This document shows positions 44,300 to 56,864 of a stretch of DNA of 64,000 bases, piece by piece. The notes below the pieces were generated by a model. That model was given only the letters and a program-made list of their open reading frames with translations, had not been told where the DNA came from and did not search any database. Position numbers and translations under genes: made by a program. Every line of letters begins with the position of its first letter. The first letter of the stretch is position 1. The DNA comes from Arabidopsis thaliana (Eukaryota > Streptophyta > Magnoliopsida > Brassicales > Brassicaceae), in assembly GCF_000001735.4 (NCBI RefSeq), contig NC_003070.9:20073971-20137970 (forward strand). The letters are read 5' to 3'.

Positions 44300-45827
44300 G
44301 TGAAGCTGTCTAATTCCTATAGCTGGTCTGAAATCTCTCATTTTTTGTATAAAAATAAAAACAAAAACACCATATTTTTGGCTATACACAGACATAGTTT
44401 GTCTCTGATTCTTACTGCTAATGCACATTTTTTTTGGTAGTAGCGAGATCTTTGTGACTTGTCATCTTTACTCAAAATTTATCACCCAAGTTTCAATATA
44501 TAGTTACTAGTATATATTATAGTATGATCATTTCTGGTTTTTGATTTCTTGATTAGAGATATGTATTGCTATATTGTTTTATTATTGTTAGAATCATTTG
44601 TGTTTTTTTGCAAAAGTATATATATCCTTTTAACACTTTAAAATGTTTGCACAAAAAAAAAAATGGTATGGTATGCGCTGGATATTGAAAAGTTGCAATT
44701 ATTGCAGTGTAGTGATAAATGACCTATAATGTAACATGGAATATCATATGATTTGATGTTTTGAAAATGAGAGCATGAGAAACGTGATAGAATTAAAGAT
44801 GGTAAATTCTTAGTATTATTTTAATGCTTGGTCTAAGTAACTACTCCCTCTGTTTCATAATATAAGTTGTTTTGGAACAATTTTTTTGTTTTACTATATA
44901 AGTTGTTTTCAAGTTTCTATACAAATTATATATTATTTTAATATTTTATGATTATTTATGTTATGTAGTCTCTTTTGTGATTAGTAGAATTTTTTAAAAG
45001 TAAATATTTTTAATTTGCGTGTTTTTATTTAAAACAATTTATATTGTAAAACAGATGGAATATTATTATAGGCTATAGGCCTATAGCTAATGTTTGGATC
45101 TAACTGCTAACGTTGTAAGATTCATAAAACACCGGCCACTTACAATCCCACGTTTTTTTTAAAAATATTACGTTCTTTCCTGGAATTACCCATATACACG
45201 TTTTTTTTGTTATCTTCGTGCTCAACTGTTTACAAAAGTATACTGTATTCGGGAAGGTGAAAAAAGATAAAATTATTTCGGAACATCTAATATACTAACA
45301 CAATAAATGAAATTAAAAATATATTTGTAAAGACATTAAAGATGGCAAATATATCTGTCCACACCACATTTTAATTCTTTTTTATATCATTAGTCTATAA
45401 CATTTGATTAAGTTTCACGTTTTAGAAAAGTGATTATGTATAAACTAAAAATATAAATAGATTACTTTACAACAAACTTTTTTTTAGCATTTTACATTTG
45501 TTCATTTAACAACAACTATAACATATTGAATTCGAGTTTTTTTTTCCTTTTCCCAATCATTCCATTGAATGTATGAGTTTAGGTCTTAGGGTTATTTTCT
45601 GATGAATAGCAAAAGTAGTAATTCCCGACAAGAAATTGGCCAATGTCGAAAAAGTCAAATTCCACATTTTAATTGAGACATAAAAGACACATCACTCAAT
45701 ACAGTAAAATATCTACTTTTATATATTCCCAAAAACCATTCGGCTTCTGCTTCCACTTCATCTCTCTCTCTCTCTCCCTTCTCACATTTCTCTCCACTCA
45801 GATTTCCAATTCCTAAAGATAGAGAGA
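44300..45827. other. Intergenic between eIF2B-alpha and the FLZ gene, copy A
   Basis: eIF2B-alpha 3' flank, a MITE-like element (44841-45066), AT-rich DNA, and a (TC)n pyrimidine leader (45759-45780) just before the FLZ start. Confidence 0.5.
44841..45066. mobile_element. Stowaway-like MITE, copy A
   Basis: The left end CTACTCCCTCTGTTTCATAA then TATAAGTTGTTTT matches the reverse complement of the right end (AAAACAATTTATATTGTAAA then ACAGATGGAATATTA) over about 33 bp with some mismatches. CTCCCTC(C/T)GTTTCA is the hallmark of Tc1/mariner-derived Stowaway MITEs in plants; TA flanks fit. About 225 bp, no coding capacity. Confidence 0.72.
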
Positions 45828-46307
45828 ATGACTAAAATCTCTGTTGGATTGCAACTTGTGACAAGAGATTCGAGGGAAAAACTAAACAATATAGTGATCA
45901 AATCTTCACTGAGACTAAACCGATCCAATCCAAACATCTCGGAGCTTTGTTTCCTTAAAACATGTCATCTCTGCAATAAACAACTCCATCAAGACAAAGA
46001 TGTTTACATGTACAGGTACGATATTTTTTTTTTTTTATTACTATATTATATACTCTTTGTAAACGAAAGATGTTCTGTTCTTGATTCTCAATTTTTTTTT
46101 TTTGTTGAAAACAGAGGAGATTTGGGATTTTGTAGTAGAGAGTGCAGAGAAAGTCAGATGTTGATTGATGATAGAAAAGAACTAGAGGCTTCGACGAAGA
46201 TGATGTTGGCTTCGTACAGACGATGTAATAACGGCGCCGGAAAAAGCGAGTCTCGGAATTTGTTTGATGATCTCCGGCGACGACGTCAATTATTTATAGT
46301 TCCTTGA
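45828..46307 (+). CDS. FCS-like zinc finger (FLZ, DUF581) protein, copy A
   Basis: Exons 45828-46015 and 46115-46307, 126 residues. The FLZ domain (about 45-88) has CFLKTCHLCNKQLHQDKDVYMY across the intron, then RGDLGFCSRECRESQM, i.e. the C-x2-C...FCSxEC pattern of the plant-specific family. FLZ proteins bind SnRK1 kinase subunits and act as adaptors in energy and stress signalling. The basic C-terminus (LRRRRQLFIV) may aid nuclear location. A (TC)n tract sits in the leader. I recall this locus as At1g53885. Confidence 0.94.
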   Translation: MTKISVGLQLVTRDSREKLNNIVIKSSLRLNRSNPNISELCFLKTCHLCNKQLHQDKDVYMYRYDIFFFLLLYYILFVNERCSVLDSQFFFFVENRGDLGFCSRECRESQMLIDDRKELEASTKMMLASYRRCNNGAGKSESRNLFDDLRRRRQLFIVP

Positions 46308-47509
46308 GGCTTCTTTAAGCAATATCTAATTATAGTTTTTTTGGTTACACATCTTATGAAAGTTATTAGTAAAAGAAAGAGAATTAAATTGTATCTCCGG
46401 TTGTCATTTTTCAAAATCTTAAATGTTAATTGGACAGTTTATGTGGTGATCTCATTCTCAGGTGGTTTAATTACTGATTTAGTAAAAATGCTCATTAATT
46501 AGTTAGGTTAATTGTAGCTGTTGACCAAAAATAAAGATTACTTGTAGTCACACGTTAATTAGTGAGATAATTAAATGATACAAAGTGTCATATGAGATAT
46601 GACTCATATTTCATAACTAAATCTGATTAATTCGAAGAACATTTTAATATTCAGATTGGATCGTGACATGATGGATATGAACTGGATAAAGAATTATTTT
46701 AAAGAAGAAAATCTCTCTGATAAATAAATTATTCGATTTGCTTCTTTTTTTTTTATGTATGGGAGATATTTTAAATGTATGTGACAGGGACATAGACACT
46801 CTTTGGTTGAGAAGATATGAACAACTCATTTAGTCACGTGTTGAATATGTACAGGCCAAAATACTGTATTTTAAACAATTGGAATTATTGTTTTACTTGT
46901 CAAGTGATCACTTTGTTCAACCCAATTCCCCAACTAATTTATTGTTTTATAGTGTCACACTGTCACGAGTAACTAAGCAGGTTCGTGGTCTCGGCCCAAT
47001 TAAAAGGCCAATCAATTAAACTAAATGCAAGTGCCTATAACTCGACCTATGAAGCCCACTATCTTAGCGATTCGGCCCAAAAAGACAACTTGCCTTGTGT
47101 AAAATGATTTCACTTTGTATCCATCCAATGATTCCAATTAATGAGAAGTTATGTTCAGATTTAAGAATTCCAGTTAGTGAACAAAAAATCAACTACTGGA
47201 ATTTGTTTTGCTTCTTATAAATTTGGTTAGAAAAACAAAACATAAGGTTTATATCTATAAACACAAAGAAATTGTACTAATGTACAGTTCCGAAACGAGT
47301 ATAGTCAATTATTAAAAGTTAAAATAGTGAAACAAATAATTGCTCCATGAATGACATATTGACATCATTATCTGTTTCTTTGAGATAAGCTAATTTAGGA
47401 ACTTGTCTCAATCCTGTAAAATGATTTGGACCCTACCTATTTTATTCATCTGTCTTTCTTTGCGTTCACAATTTGATCTTAATATATAAATATATAGTAC
47501 ATGATTGCA

Positions 47510-47552
<43 letters not shown>

Positions 47553-48706
47553 GTATAACTATACACGTATGAAGTTGAATTTTATAAAATAAAATTTTCT
47601 TTTAACTGAATTTCCAATAGTTGTTTATACATAATTTAGAAAGTTGCAACCATAAAATATATTTCACCATAAAACAACAAAATATGGTTTCCACGTACAC
47701 ATACACATAACACATACCTACTGAATATTCCGTAATTTACGATGCCTGATAATTTGGACCTAATAAAGTTAGTTAAGAGTAAACAGAATTACAAGGAAAT
47801 TTTAAATTGAGTTTAAGAAAACTAGTAATTGATTTGGAATGCTAGTTATCAAACAAAAGGACAAATATATTTTTCGGATTATTTTTAATAACTTTTTTGT
47901 TTGTCACGAAACGACAAAAGCTTTGTCATAAAAACCAAATCCTATCAACTTGCTCAAAAAGCTTCAATAATATCGTACGTGTCCTGCACACGCAGATTCA
48001 TAAATGTGTTTCTATGCTTTTACAATTTTAGCCTTATGCATAACAGCATAAGGTCTTAATGGTCCTCTCTCCTAATCAAAATTACATTCAAAAGTTGTTG
48101 TATAGTTTTTCATTATATTTTCAATAATTCATTTATTTTGTGCCTATGTTAAAACATTTTCATAATTCATTTATAATATTATTTAAATTTAAATGTTAAA
48201 TATCTGTTCTGCGTTGGCTACTCCTGAATGCAAACAACATTGCAAAAGTATTTAGTTGTGTTTTTAATGCCTAATCACATTAATAGATACTAGATCTAAG
48301 GGAAATAGACTTTATGAAAAAATCAATTGACGTTAGGTAAAAATTTGTTTAGACTATTTTTGTCTACCAGCAGACAACTCTGACTAAATTTTTAATCTTA
48401 TTTACTGCAACTAACTATTAATAAACTAATAAAATCCTAATTTACAATATAGATCTACAGTAAATGAATATAAAAGTCTGGTAGTACCGTAAATAGTACA
48501 TCAAGATAAGGGTATAATAGTAAACAACCATCGTACTCGCTTCATCTTTTATTTTACTCTAAAATCTCTTTCTGAAGAAAACAACAAAGCAAAGCGTTGA
48601 AGAGAGAAGAAGAAGCAAAGATATAACCCCCAAAAGTATCAATTAGTTTCCATTTTCGCCGCTAAGATTCTGTTTTCGAACATTTACACCCTCAAGAATC
48701 GCCGCC
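46308..48706. other. Intergenic region with the RAP2.12 promoter, copy A
   Basis: AT-rich 2.4 kb. GGCCCA words (46994, 47073), a (TA)n tract (47512-47544) and a purine-rich leader (48595-48620, AGAGAGAAGAAGAAG) before the RAP2.12 start. No other gene seen. Confidence 0.5.
47512..47544. repeat. (TA)n microsatellite, copy A
   Basis: About 16 TA units; the same tract stands at 60077-60109. Equal length in both copies as far as I can count, which supports a very young duplication. Confidence 0.9.
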
Positions 48707-48814
48707 ATGTGTGGAGGAGCTATAATATCCGATTTCATTCCACCGCCGAGGTCTCGCCGTAGAATTGGAATAGGTAAGCCTTTTAACAAAAAAGAGAAGA
48801 AAGAATTGGAATAG
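48707..48814 (+). CDS. Truncated RAP2.12 5' stub fused to duplication-junction sequence
   Basis: At the A/B junction the first 18 codons of RAP2.12 ([18 protein letters not shown]) run without a frame break into copy B intergenic DNA for 17 more codons (RIGIGKPFNKKEKKELE) and stop at 48812-48814. The stub has the complete upstream DNA of RAP2.12, including its leader, so it should be transcribed like RAP2.12. It keeps the Met-Cys N-degron but has no AP2 domain. A strong donor (ATAG/GTAAGCC, 48773) lies within the fused part, so splicing to a downstream exon is possible. Translation is an inference. It may equally be called a 5' pseudogene fragment. Confidence 0.75.
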   Translation: MCGGAIISDFIPPPRSRRRIGIGKPFNKKEKKELE

Positions 48815-50889
48815 GTGAAGAAGATAACAGTAGAGTAATTAGAGTAGTAGTATATAGAGTGGTCATGGACGCTTCACTCTTGGGAGAAGTACGAATGCAT
48901 CAAAAGATGTGGCCCCTGTCTCTATATTCGTAAAATGATTATCATCACAATATCATATAAAGGCCCATGGGTTAATAAAGACTATAAAGGGCCCGTAGAG
49001 TGATCTCAGAAACAGCTTTTCTTATTATTTGAGAAGTTTTTTTTTGTTGTCTGCTAAACTTGTAAATAACATTGAAAATGAAGTGGAAGTATTACAAAAG
49101 CATTACTTAAACTAGAGTAACCTTGGCCAAAAAGAAAATAAAAAACAAGGTTACAATACTTAGAATTGATGATAGAAATTTATCTGATCCAAAGTAACAT
49201 TAGAGATCTCTAACGCTTCCGAAAGCGCCTTCCCGTAATGGTGTTGCGAATCTCGATCAATTATTTGAGAATATCCACACCAAAATCCATATATTTATTT
49301 CATAAATAAAAATGTAGATTGTTTTGGTATTCAAGACCAGATCTGATTTCTCCAAAAACTTTAAAACTTCGGGTTCAACTGGTTGAGCTATTCCATCTCA
49401 GGTAACACCGTAAAAAAACAAGATATTTTTTTGCACATGTTTCAATCATATTAAAAAAAAATGCAAGATCTTTTTTAGTTAAAATTTTGTATGTGAACAA
49501 ATGAATATTAATTGCTAAGTTTAGTTGACAAAAAAGCGTTGACGAAAGAAAAATGCTAAGTTTCTGTGAATGAAAATGAAAAAATAAAAATATCTAAATT
49601 TATTTGCAAAGATAGATTTTAGAGAGAAAAATCTACACCACAATTTTCAAAATATGATTAAACAACAACTTATAACATCTAATATTATGAATTATAACGT
49701 ATGGACCTGATCCTGAAATGATATGGACGTAACTTGAATCTGTTTCTAGCTTTAGCTAGTTTGTCTGCTACTCGATTATTACACCCATCAAGTTTGACAT
49801 ATTTCTGTCTTTTCTTCAACATAAATCACAAGCTGTTGCTAGCCACCTTCAATGATGATCAAACGGATTCCCTGACATCAAAGACATTGGTAATGCGTGA
49901 AGGAAACTGAAATCTTTAGCTTCAATAGGATTTACGCTCTTTGATATGTCCAATAGATGAACTTCTTGCAAACATGAAGACATCTAAGTCGTCTCGAGCT
50001 ATCCAACCCAAACCCATTGGAGCATTATTTGCTTCTTTAAAACTGCAATCGTGGTTGCATTTTCTCCATCCGTTAGATGGGTGGTGCCAAGTTCAAGTTG
50101 TATTTGCCTGATTCGTTGTAAGGGAATGTTATAGATCGTTTTGGTACTTATCTCCTGGGATATTCACATTCGTCCACTCTTTTACACCGTCTCGTACCTT
50201 TCTCACATCCGCTAGGAGATTTTTATATATCCTGAAAAATTCAAGTAATTTTCTTAATTTCCAAAGTATCTCCAAATAGGCCAAAATGTGAAAGCAACGA
50301 CTCAACATTGTCTTCTAGGTTGCAACAAGTATAGTTTAATTAATTGATGATATAGCGGGACGTTGGAAATCCTTCAAGCAGCCAAAATATGTGACCAATT
50401 GAAGAGGACGTGATGAATTGTCTCCCTAACTTGGCACCATCGTTAGCAACATGGGGTCAATGGTTATTCCTATAGAACTTCTTTTTGTGCACTATCATAT
50501 CAAGAAACTGTCAGCATTTACCAGCAACGAGAATGCAAATGCAATGAACCGAAATGGACGACCATTTCTAAGCTTATCAACTAATAGTTCTATTACTATA
50601 TACTATATTGTATGTGACGATGTGCACGATATATATTTTTCTAATACTCGAATCTCACACGTGACAACGACCTTACGTGTATGTACGTGTTGAATAGAAT
50701 TAAGATACGTTTTATAAACTTCTCTTATCTCACATATTCAACATGTGGATGAAGATCTTCGTATTTTTTATTTTAATTTTTATGATACACCCATAAACTG
50801 AATTATTACTAGCTAGTAGAGGCTATAAATACGAAGAAGATATCTATATATATACTATCTATCAGTGCCAAAAAAAAGTTTTTCAATAT
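48815..50889. other. Intergenic, copy B, left of LURP-related gene 1
   Basis: Same content as 36250-38324: AT-rich DNA, LINE relic and LURP promoter. In this copy it lies downstream of a RAP2.12 promoter rather than next to the remorin gene. Confidence 0.6.
49695..50455 (-). mobile_element. LINE relic, copy B
   Basis: Same as 37130-37890 at +12,565: zf-RVT-like and RNase H-like remnants on the minus strand, many breaks, no difference seen from copy A. Confidence 0.65.
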
Positions 50890-51652
50890 ATGCAAATATA
50901 CAATCCTATTTCTCCGGTGAAAACCATGGTGAAGATTTATCCTCACCTGGCGTTTCCGGTGGATATGGACGTCGTACAAGACAAGATTTTGCCCTACTTA
51001 ACGACGGAGCAAGAGAGGTTCACGATTTGGATGAAATCTTTGGTGTTCAATAGCAAAGGCTGCACAGTTTTTGATTCCAAAGGAAACTTAATCTATCGAG
51101 TGGATAATTATGATTCCAAGAGTTGGAGTAATGAAGTTTACTTTATGGATTTAAACGGCAAAATTTTGTTTACTTTACGTCAAAAGGTAATACTAAACAT
51201 TTCATCAATGTTTTCTAAGAATTTATAAGTTCCTATAATTATTATTTTATTTTACCTTGCAAGTTCATTTTTGTTGTGTGCATGTATATATATAGAAACT
51301 GGGATTCTTCAAATCTTGGGAAGGATATAACTCAACCGGGACCAGATTTCGACTAAGAAAGATTTTCAAGATTTTGCCAAGAGAATCATCTTCGTCTTAC
51401 AAAGTTGTAATGGGATCACGCATAGTTGATGGTGATCAACAATCTTGTTATAAGATTGTAAATCGTGGATCAGTTTTCGCAATCAAGGATGGATCGGGAA
51501 GATTAATGGCAGAAGTTAAAAACAAACTATCGGATATTAGTGGTTTGGATCTTGGAGATGATGTTTTGACAATGATGGTGGAGCCACAACTAGATCATTC
51601 TTTAATAATGGGTATTGTTATAGCTTATAAACTTACCAAATGTAAATTGTGA
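50890..51652 (+). CDS. LURP-one-related protein 1, copy B
   Basis: Exons 50890-51186 and 51296-51652, 217 residues, translated sequence identical to the gene at 38325. TATA box at 50824. It differs from its twin only by neighbourhood: about 2.1 kb upstream stands the truncated RAP2.12 promoter, so it may be exposed to hypoxia-pathway gene read-through that copy A is not. I recall At1g53890 in this position. Confidence 0.93.
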
Positions 51653-51689
51653 TAATCAGGTGGTAATCTTGAAGGTAAGCATGTTTTAA

Positions 51690-52077
51690 AGCTAATTAAA
51701 CGTTGGCATAAACCCCAAATATCTGGCTTGAAATTGGATATTGAAAAGATTGCACCAGAATGCGGAGAAGCTCGGCATCGTTCATCCTCATAAAAGTCAA
51801 AACAACCAATCAGTTCTCTCTTTTTTTATATTTTGGTATGGAAACCTAATTCTCTTACTTAATATTCAATCCATTCTTTTCCTCCAACTTCTTCGTAAAT
51901 GGCGGATGAAACTATAACCCTGTTTCAGCTTATTGCCAAACCCGAACCGCGCACCATGGAATAGTACTGATCCAACGAGTATGTTTGAACAAGCTCAAGC
52001 TGCCATTCAATCATCGCTATCATGACCGTGATTACTCGTTTTCCCGGTCGTGAGAAGACCCTTTAAGCGTGATTTTT
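51690..52077 (+). pseudogene. eIF2B-alpha first-exon relic, copy B
   Basis: Same decayed segment as 39125-39512 at +12,565, with the ATGGCGGATGAA at 51899. It shares every interruption with the copy A relic by eye, which shows that the decay preceded the 12.6-kb duplication. Confidence 0.8.
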
Positions 52078-53591
52078 ATACGGATGTATGTTTTACTAAT
52101 ACTAGTACCAATTCCACAACATAAACCAAAAGTGTTTTGAAATTAGGGTCATGTTTCTGTTAACAATATCTTTAACTAGCTGAGTTAACCATAATTGAAT
52201 TACTAAAATATTTATCAAACTGAATTAAATAGATTTGGATGGTAATTTAGTCAGCAGAAAGAATTGGAATTGGTGAAGAAGATAATAGACTAATAGTAAA
52301 GGGGTCATGGAAGTTATACGAATGCATGAAAAGATAATAGAGATATCAATCATACGATTTTATTAAACTAAAGGACCATGTGATCAGATTGTAATTTGTA
52401 ATAGCAGAATGAGCCATCTCATATTCCATACATGGTTTTAAATAGGCTTGTCCATTTCGGTACTGTTCATATACTGTATGTTCCAATTTTTATCCCATAT
52501 TTGTGTGTTTAAAAAAAATAAAAATAGCTACTTGAAATTGTTTATAGAATGAGATATATATATGTATTATTCGTTTGGTTATTCAGCTTTTATAAAATTA
52601 ATGAAAATCATCTAAATATGTAAGTTTTTCAGAAATACCCGTATCGAAAGTGACCTTTAATTTAACCGTCCCGACATCAAGCCTTACCCAAATTAGTAAG
52701 AATTTGAATAATAAATTTTGCTACTTAAATTTCTTGAACTCGTTCCGCGACCCAAAATTCTCGTCCCTATCTTATCGAAAATTGTCATGAATGTTTTTTG
52801 TTATGTGAATTACTTGCTCTCGATTTATGTGTTATTTTACTGTCCTGATATCAAGATGTACACGCCTAGTTTTAAGTGGCAACAACATATAATTTCTTAC
52901 GCATGTTTCAATTTTCAAACACAAAAAAAACGTAACCTGTGACACTTTGACATTATTTTTTGGGTATGCGAATGAATTGAAATTAATTTATAGTGTTCTA
53001 GAGAATAAAAGAAAGTGCCCTAAAAGAAATGATATCAAATTTATTTGCAAATACAAAGAAAAAAAAAAACACAATTTTTGCAAATATAAACAATAGCTTT
53101 TACAGTTAATCTTCCTGTCAAAACATTCTTTTGTGCAGTATCATTCCGATAAACTGTCAGCATTGGACAACGGATAGAACACAAATGGAATGGACCACAA
53201 CTGAAGACCGATTCTAAGCCTAGCAACTAATAATTTGAAGTTATCTTATTATATTGTATGAACAGTTTTTTCAATATTTTTTGCTCTATTAATCGAATCT
53301 CACAATCACATTAGTCACGTTACAACGACCAGACATGTAGTAACAAACAAAAAGGACCATACATTTTTTTTTGTTTAACAAAAACGACCATACATGTTAT
53401 CGCTACATGATTTTCTCTGTTATTTTTATTTTGTATCTCACATTGAACATGTGGACGAAGACCTTCGTATATATATATTTTCTAATGACACACCAAAAAC
53501 TGAATTACTACTACTAGTAGAAAGTATATATAAATGCGAAGAAGACATATAACTATCATTCAGAGCCAAACATAAAAAAAAATCAATACAT

Positions 53592-54362
53592 ATGCAAATA
53601 TATAGCAACAACCGAACGATGAGGACCAAATTTTCACTTAATCTGATTTCTCCGGCGAAGAACATGGTGAAGATTCATCCTGACAAGGCGTTTCCTGTGG
53701 ATTTTAGCGTGGGAGAAGGCAAGACTTCGCCGTACTTAACGACGGAGAAAGAGAGTTTCACGATTTGGATGAGATCTCTTGTGTTTCATAGTAAAGGCTG
53801 CACAGTTTTTGATTCCAAAGGAAACTTAATCTATCGAGTGGATAATTATAACTCCAAGAGTTGTAGTGAAGTTTACCTTATGGACTTATACGGCAAAATC
53901 TTGTTTACATTACGTCAAAAGGTAAACAATAAAACATATCATCTTATGTTCTTATAGTTTTCTTAAAAGTATTTTGTTCTAACTCTTTTATTTTCTTGGT
54001 TATAGAAATTGGGATTATTCAAATCTTGGAAAGGATATAACTCAACCGGGACAAGATTTCAACTAAGAAAAAACTTCAAGATATTGCCAAAGGGTTCATC
54101 TTCATCATACAAAGTTGTAATGGGATCGCGTATAGTTGATGGTGATCATCAATCTTGTTATAAGATTGTAAAACGCAAATCGGTTTTCACAATCGAGGAT
54201 GGATCAGGAAGATTATTGGCAGAAGTTAAAAAGAAACAATCAAATATCAAAAGTTTAGATCTTGGGAAAGATGTATTAACAATGATGGTGGAGCCACAAG
54301 TAGATCACTCTTTAATAATGGGTATTGTTATAGCATATAGTCTTCTCAAATGTAAATTGTGA
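53592..54362 (+). CDS. LURP-one-related protein 2, copy B
   Basis: Exons 53592-53921 and 54006-54362, 228 residues, identical in translation to the gene at 41027. TATATAAAT at 53527. Full domain, no break. Family and uncertainty as for its twin. Confidence 0.93.
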
Positions 54363-54555
54363 TAATTAGTAGGGGTGAGATTGAACTATTGTGTAAACTT
54401 TAGGGTCGTAAATGTAAATATACAATTTTGGAGAGCCAAATGATAATATTATTGTTAATGAAGTTCTTAAAGCTAAATTAAATGTTATTACAGGCATGAG
54501 GCATAAACCCCAAAGTCTCTAGCTTGAAACTGAGATTTTCGAAGAATTCATCAAA

Positions 54556-56864
54556 ATGTGGAGAGAATCGGCTTCGTTTATCCTCGATAAGCATCAGAAC
54601 AACAAACCCATTTCTCTAACTCATTCAATTGATTCTCCTCCACCACCATCTGCTTCAATGGCGGATGAAAACCCTAACCCTAATCCTATTTCGGCTTATT
54701 ACCAAACCAGAGCGGCGCATCATGGAATTGTGACTAGCGAGTGGTTGGAGCAGGCTCAAGCCGCGGTTCGACGTTACCCTGATCGTGATTCCTTAGTTTC
54801 GGGAAGACCCTTTAGCGTGATTGAGGACTTTAATAGTTGGAGACAGCAACCTGATTTGGCGGAGGCTGTTGCGGCGATTCGTGCTCTTGCGGCTGTTATT
54901 AGGGCTAGTGAAGCTACTACTATGATGGAACTTGAAATTGAACTCAAGAAAGCTTCTGATACTCTGAAAGTAAGAGACTTTCTTCTTTGTGTTGAAATTT
55001 GGGTTCTGAATTTTGGATGACTCTGTATTGTGATTCAATCTTTAACGAACTCTTAGCATTGAGTATTTTGGTTCATGCCCTGACGATAACTTAGGATTAG
55101 CTTGCGGCGTAAATGGTAGATGTGATCATCATCGTGGCATTGCATTGACTTGTCGAGTTGTGAATTTTGCTTGGCATTATATGTCCGAGTAATCTCTGCA
55201 TTGTGGATTTTATTGATGGTGTTAAGAATCTCTGGTTGCTCTATTTGGAAAGATAGGTTGAAAGTTTAATCTTTTTGGATATCTTGATGCTGATGCTTCT
55301 GGTTTTACTTCACTTCTTCTGTGATGCTATACTTCTTTGAAATATTCTGTTTGTTTTGAAATGAGCAATTGGTTGTTTCCTTTGATTTGAGTGTCAGATT
55401 GTACATTTGAGTCCTGCTCAAATCGTAGCTTTCAGTTTTTAATGAACATGCTATTAGTTTGCAACTTAGCATTGATTATTTTGACAAAAAATCAGGTTTA
55501 GTTTGTGTCAAAATGGTAGATGTGATTATGGCATTGCATTGACTTGTAGAGTTCTGAATTGTACTTGGCATTTCTGCGAGTTTCTTGATCGCTAAGACTC
55601 TCTGGTGGCTCTAAAGGGAAAGATAGGTTGAAAGTTTTATCTTTCCTGGATGATGTGTTTATGGTTTTAATTTACATCTTCTATGATGCTATACTTCTTT
55701 GAAATATTATGTCTCTATGGAAATTGGTAGCTGATGGATTTCGTTAGTCCTGAGTGTCAGATGGTATTATTTGAGTAGCTTTCAGTGTTTTCGAGGTAGA
55801 ACTCTAAAAATGTAAGATTGTCTTCATGTTTCAGTCATGGGACACAACGTCGATATCCTTAACAGCGGGATGTGATCTATTCATGCGCTATGTGACTCGA
55901 ACATCTGCTTTAGAATTTGAGGACTTCAACTCTGCGAAATCCCGTGTGCTTGAACGTGCTGAGAAATTTGGGGAAATATCTTGCAAGGTCAGTGTTCTCT
56001 TCGAACGGGAATTGTTTACATAAATAGTTAGTAGAAGAAGAGTTTGAACAGTAACTGGAAATTTTGCAGGCCCGAACGATAATTGCAATGCTTAGTCAAG
56101 ATTTCATATTTGATGGGTGTACTATTCTGGTCCATGGTTTCTCCAGAGTTGTGTTTGAAATACTAAAGACATCAGCGCAAAACAAGAAACTCTTTCGAGT
56201 GTTGTGCACAGGTACTTTTCTTAAGACTTAGAGATCAATTGGATATGACATCTTCCAGTTATCTCATTCTGATTTTCCTAACTGACAATCACATTTCCGT
56301 TGCATCCGTGGAAACAAAATACAGAGGGAAGGCCAGATAAAACAGGTGTACTGCTAGCTAACGAGCTTGCAAAACTTGATATTCCTGTGAAGCTTCTGAT
56401 CGATTCAGCCGTGGCCTATAGCATGGATGAAGTAGACATGGTGTTTGTTGGAGCTGATGGAGTAGTTGAAAGTGGCGGGATAATTAACATGATGGGAACT
56501 TACCAAATCGCCCTAGTCGCACAGAGTATGAATAAACCAGTCTATGTAGCTGCAGAGAGTTACAAGGTAACCTCCCAAAACTTTAAAAGTTTTAAAAACT
56601 TGATTGCAAAAACATCAATGATCCATCATCTTCTTTCTTGTTTTCTTGCAAGCGAAGTTTGCACGGCTCTACCCGTTGGATCAAAAGGACTTAGAACCAG
56701 CCTTGCGACCTATTGATTTCAGTGTTCCTGTTCCTCCTAAGGTTGAGGTAGAAAGATCTGCAAGGGACTACACTCCTCCTCAGTACTTGACTCTACTCTT
56801 CACTGATCTTGGTGTTCTCACTCCATCTGTAGTAAGTGACGAGCTTATTCAGCTTTACTTGTAA
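54556..56864 (+). CDS. Translation initiation factor eIF2B subunit alpha, copy B
   Basis: Exons 54556-54969, 55835-55987, 56070-56211, 56325-56566, 56658-56864, 385 residues, identical in translation to copy A. Same internal ATG (MADENPNPN) as the probable conserved start, at 54658. Both copies seem intact, so the dose of this decamer subunit would be doubled relative to single-copy partners unless silenced. I recall At1g53900. Confidence 0.95.
55053..55795 (+). repeat. Intronic tandem duplication in eIF2B-alpha intron 1, copy B
   Basis: Counterpart of 42488-43230; the two diverged halves are the same as in copy A. Confidence 0.85.

Larger units (their letters stand above)
36196..48760 (+). 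repeat. Segmental duplication, copy A (12,565 bp)
   Basis: Begins AGAATTGGAATAGGTAAGCC and ends GAGGTCTCGCCGT. Every gene and spacer I compared recurs in copy B at a constant offset of 12,565 bp with no difference seen. Contents: LINE relic, two LURP-one-related genes, eIF2B-alpha relic, eIF2B-alpha, MITE, FLZ gene, and the RAP2.12 promoter with the first 18 codons. The unit ends inside RAP2.12 exon 1. Confidence 0.97.
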
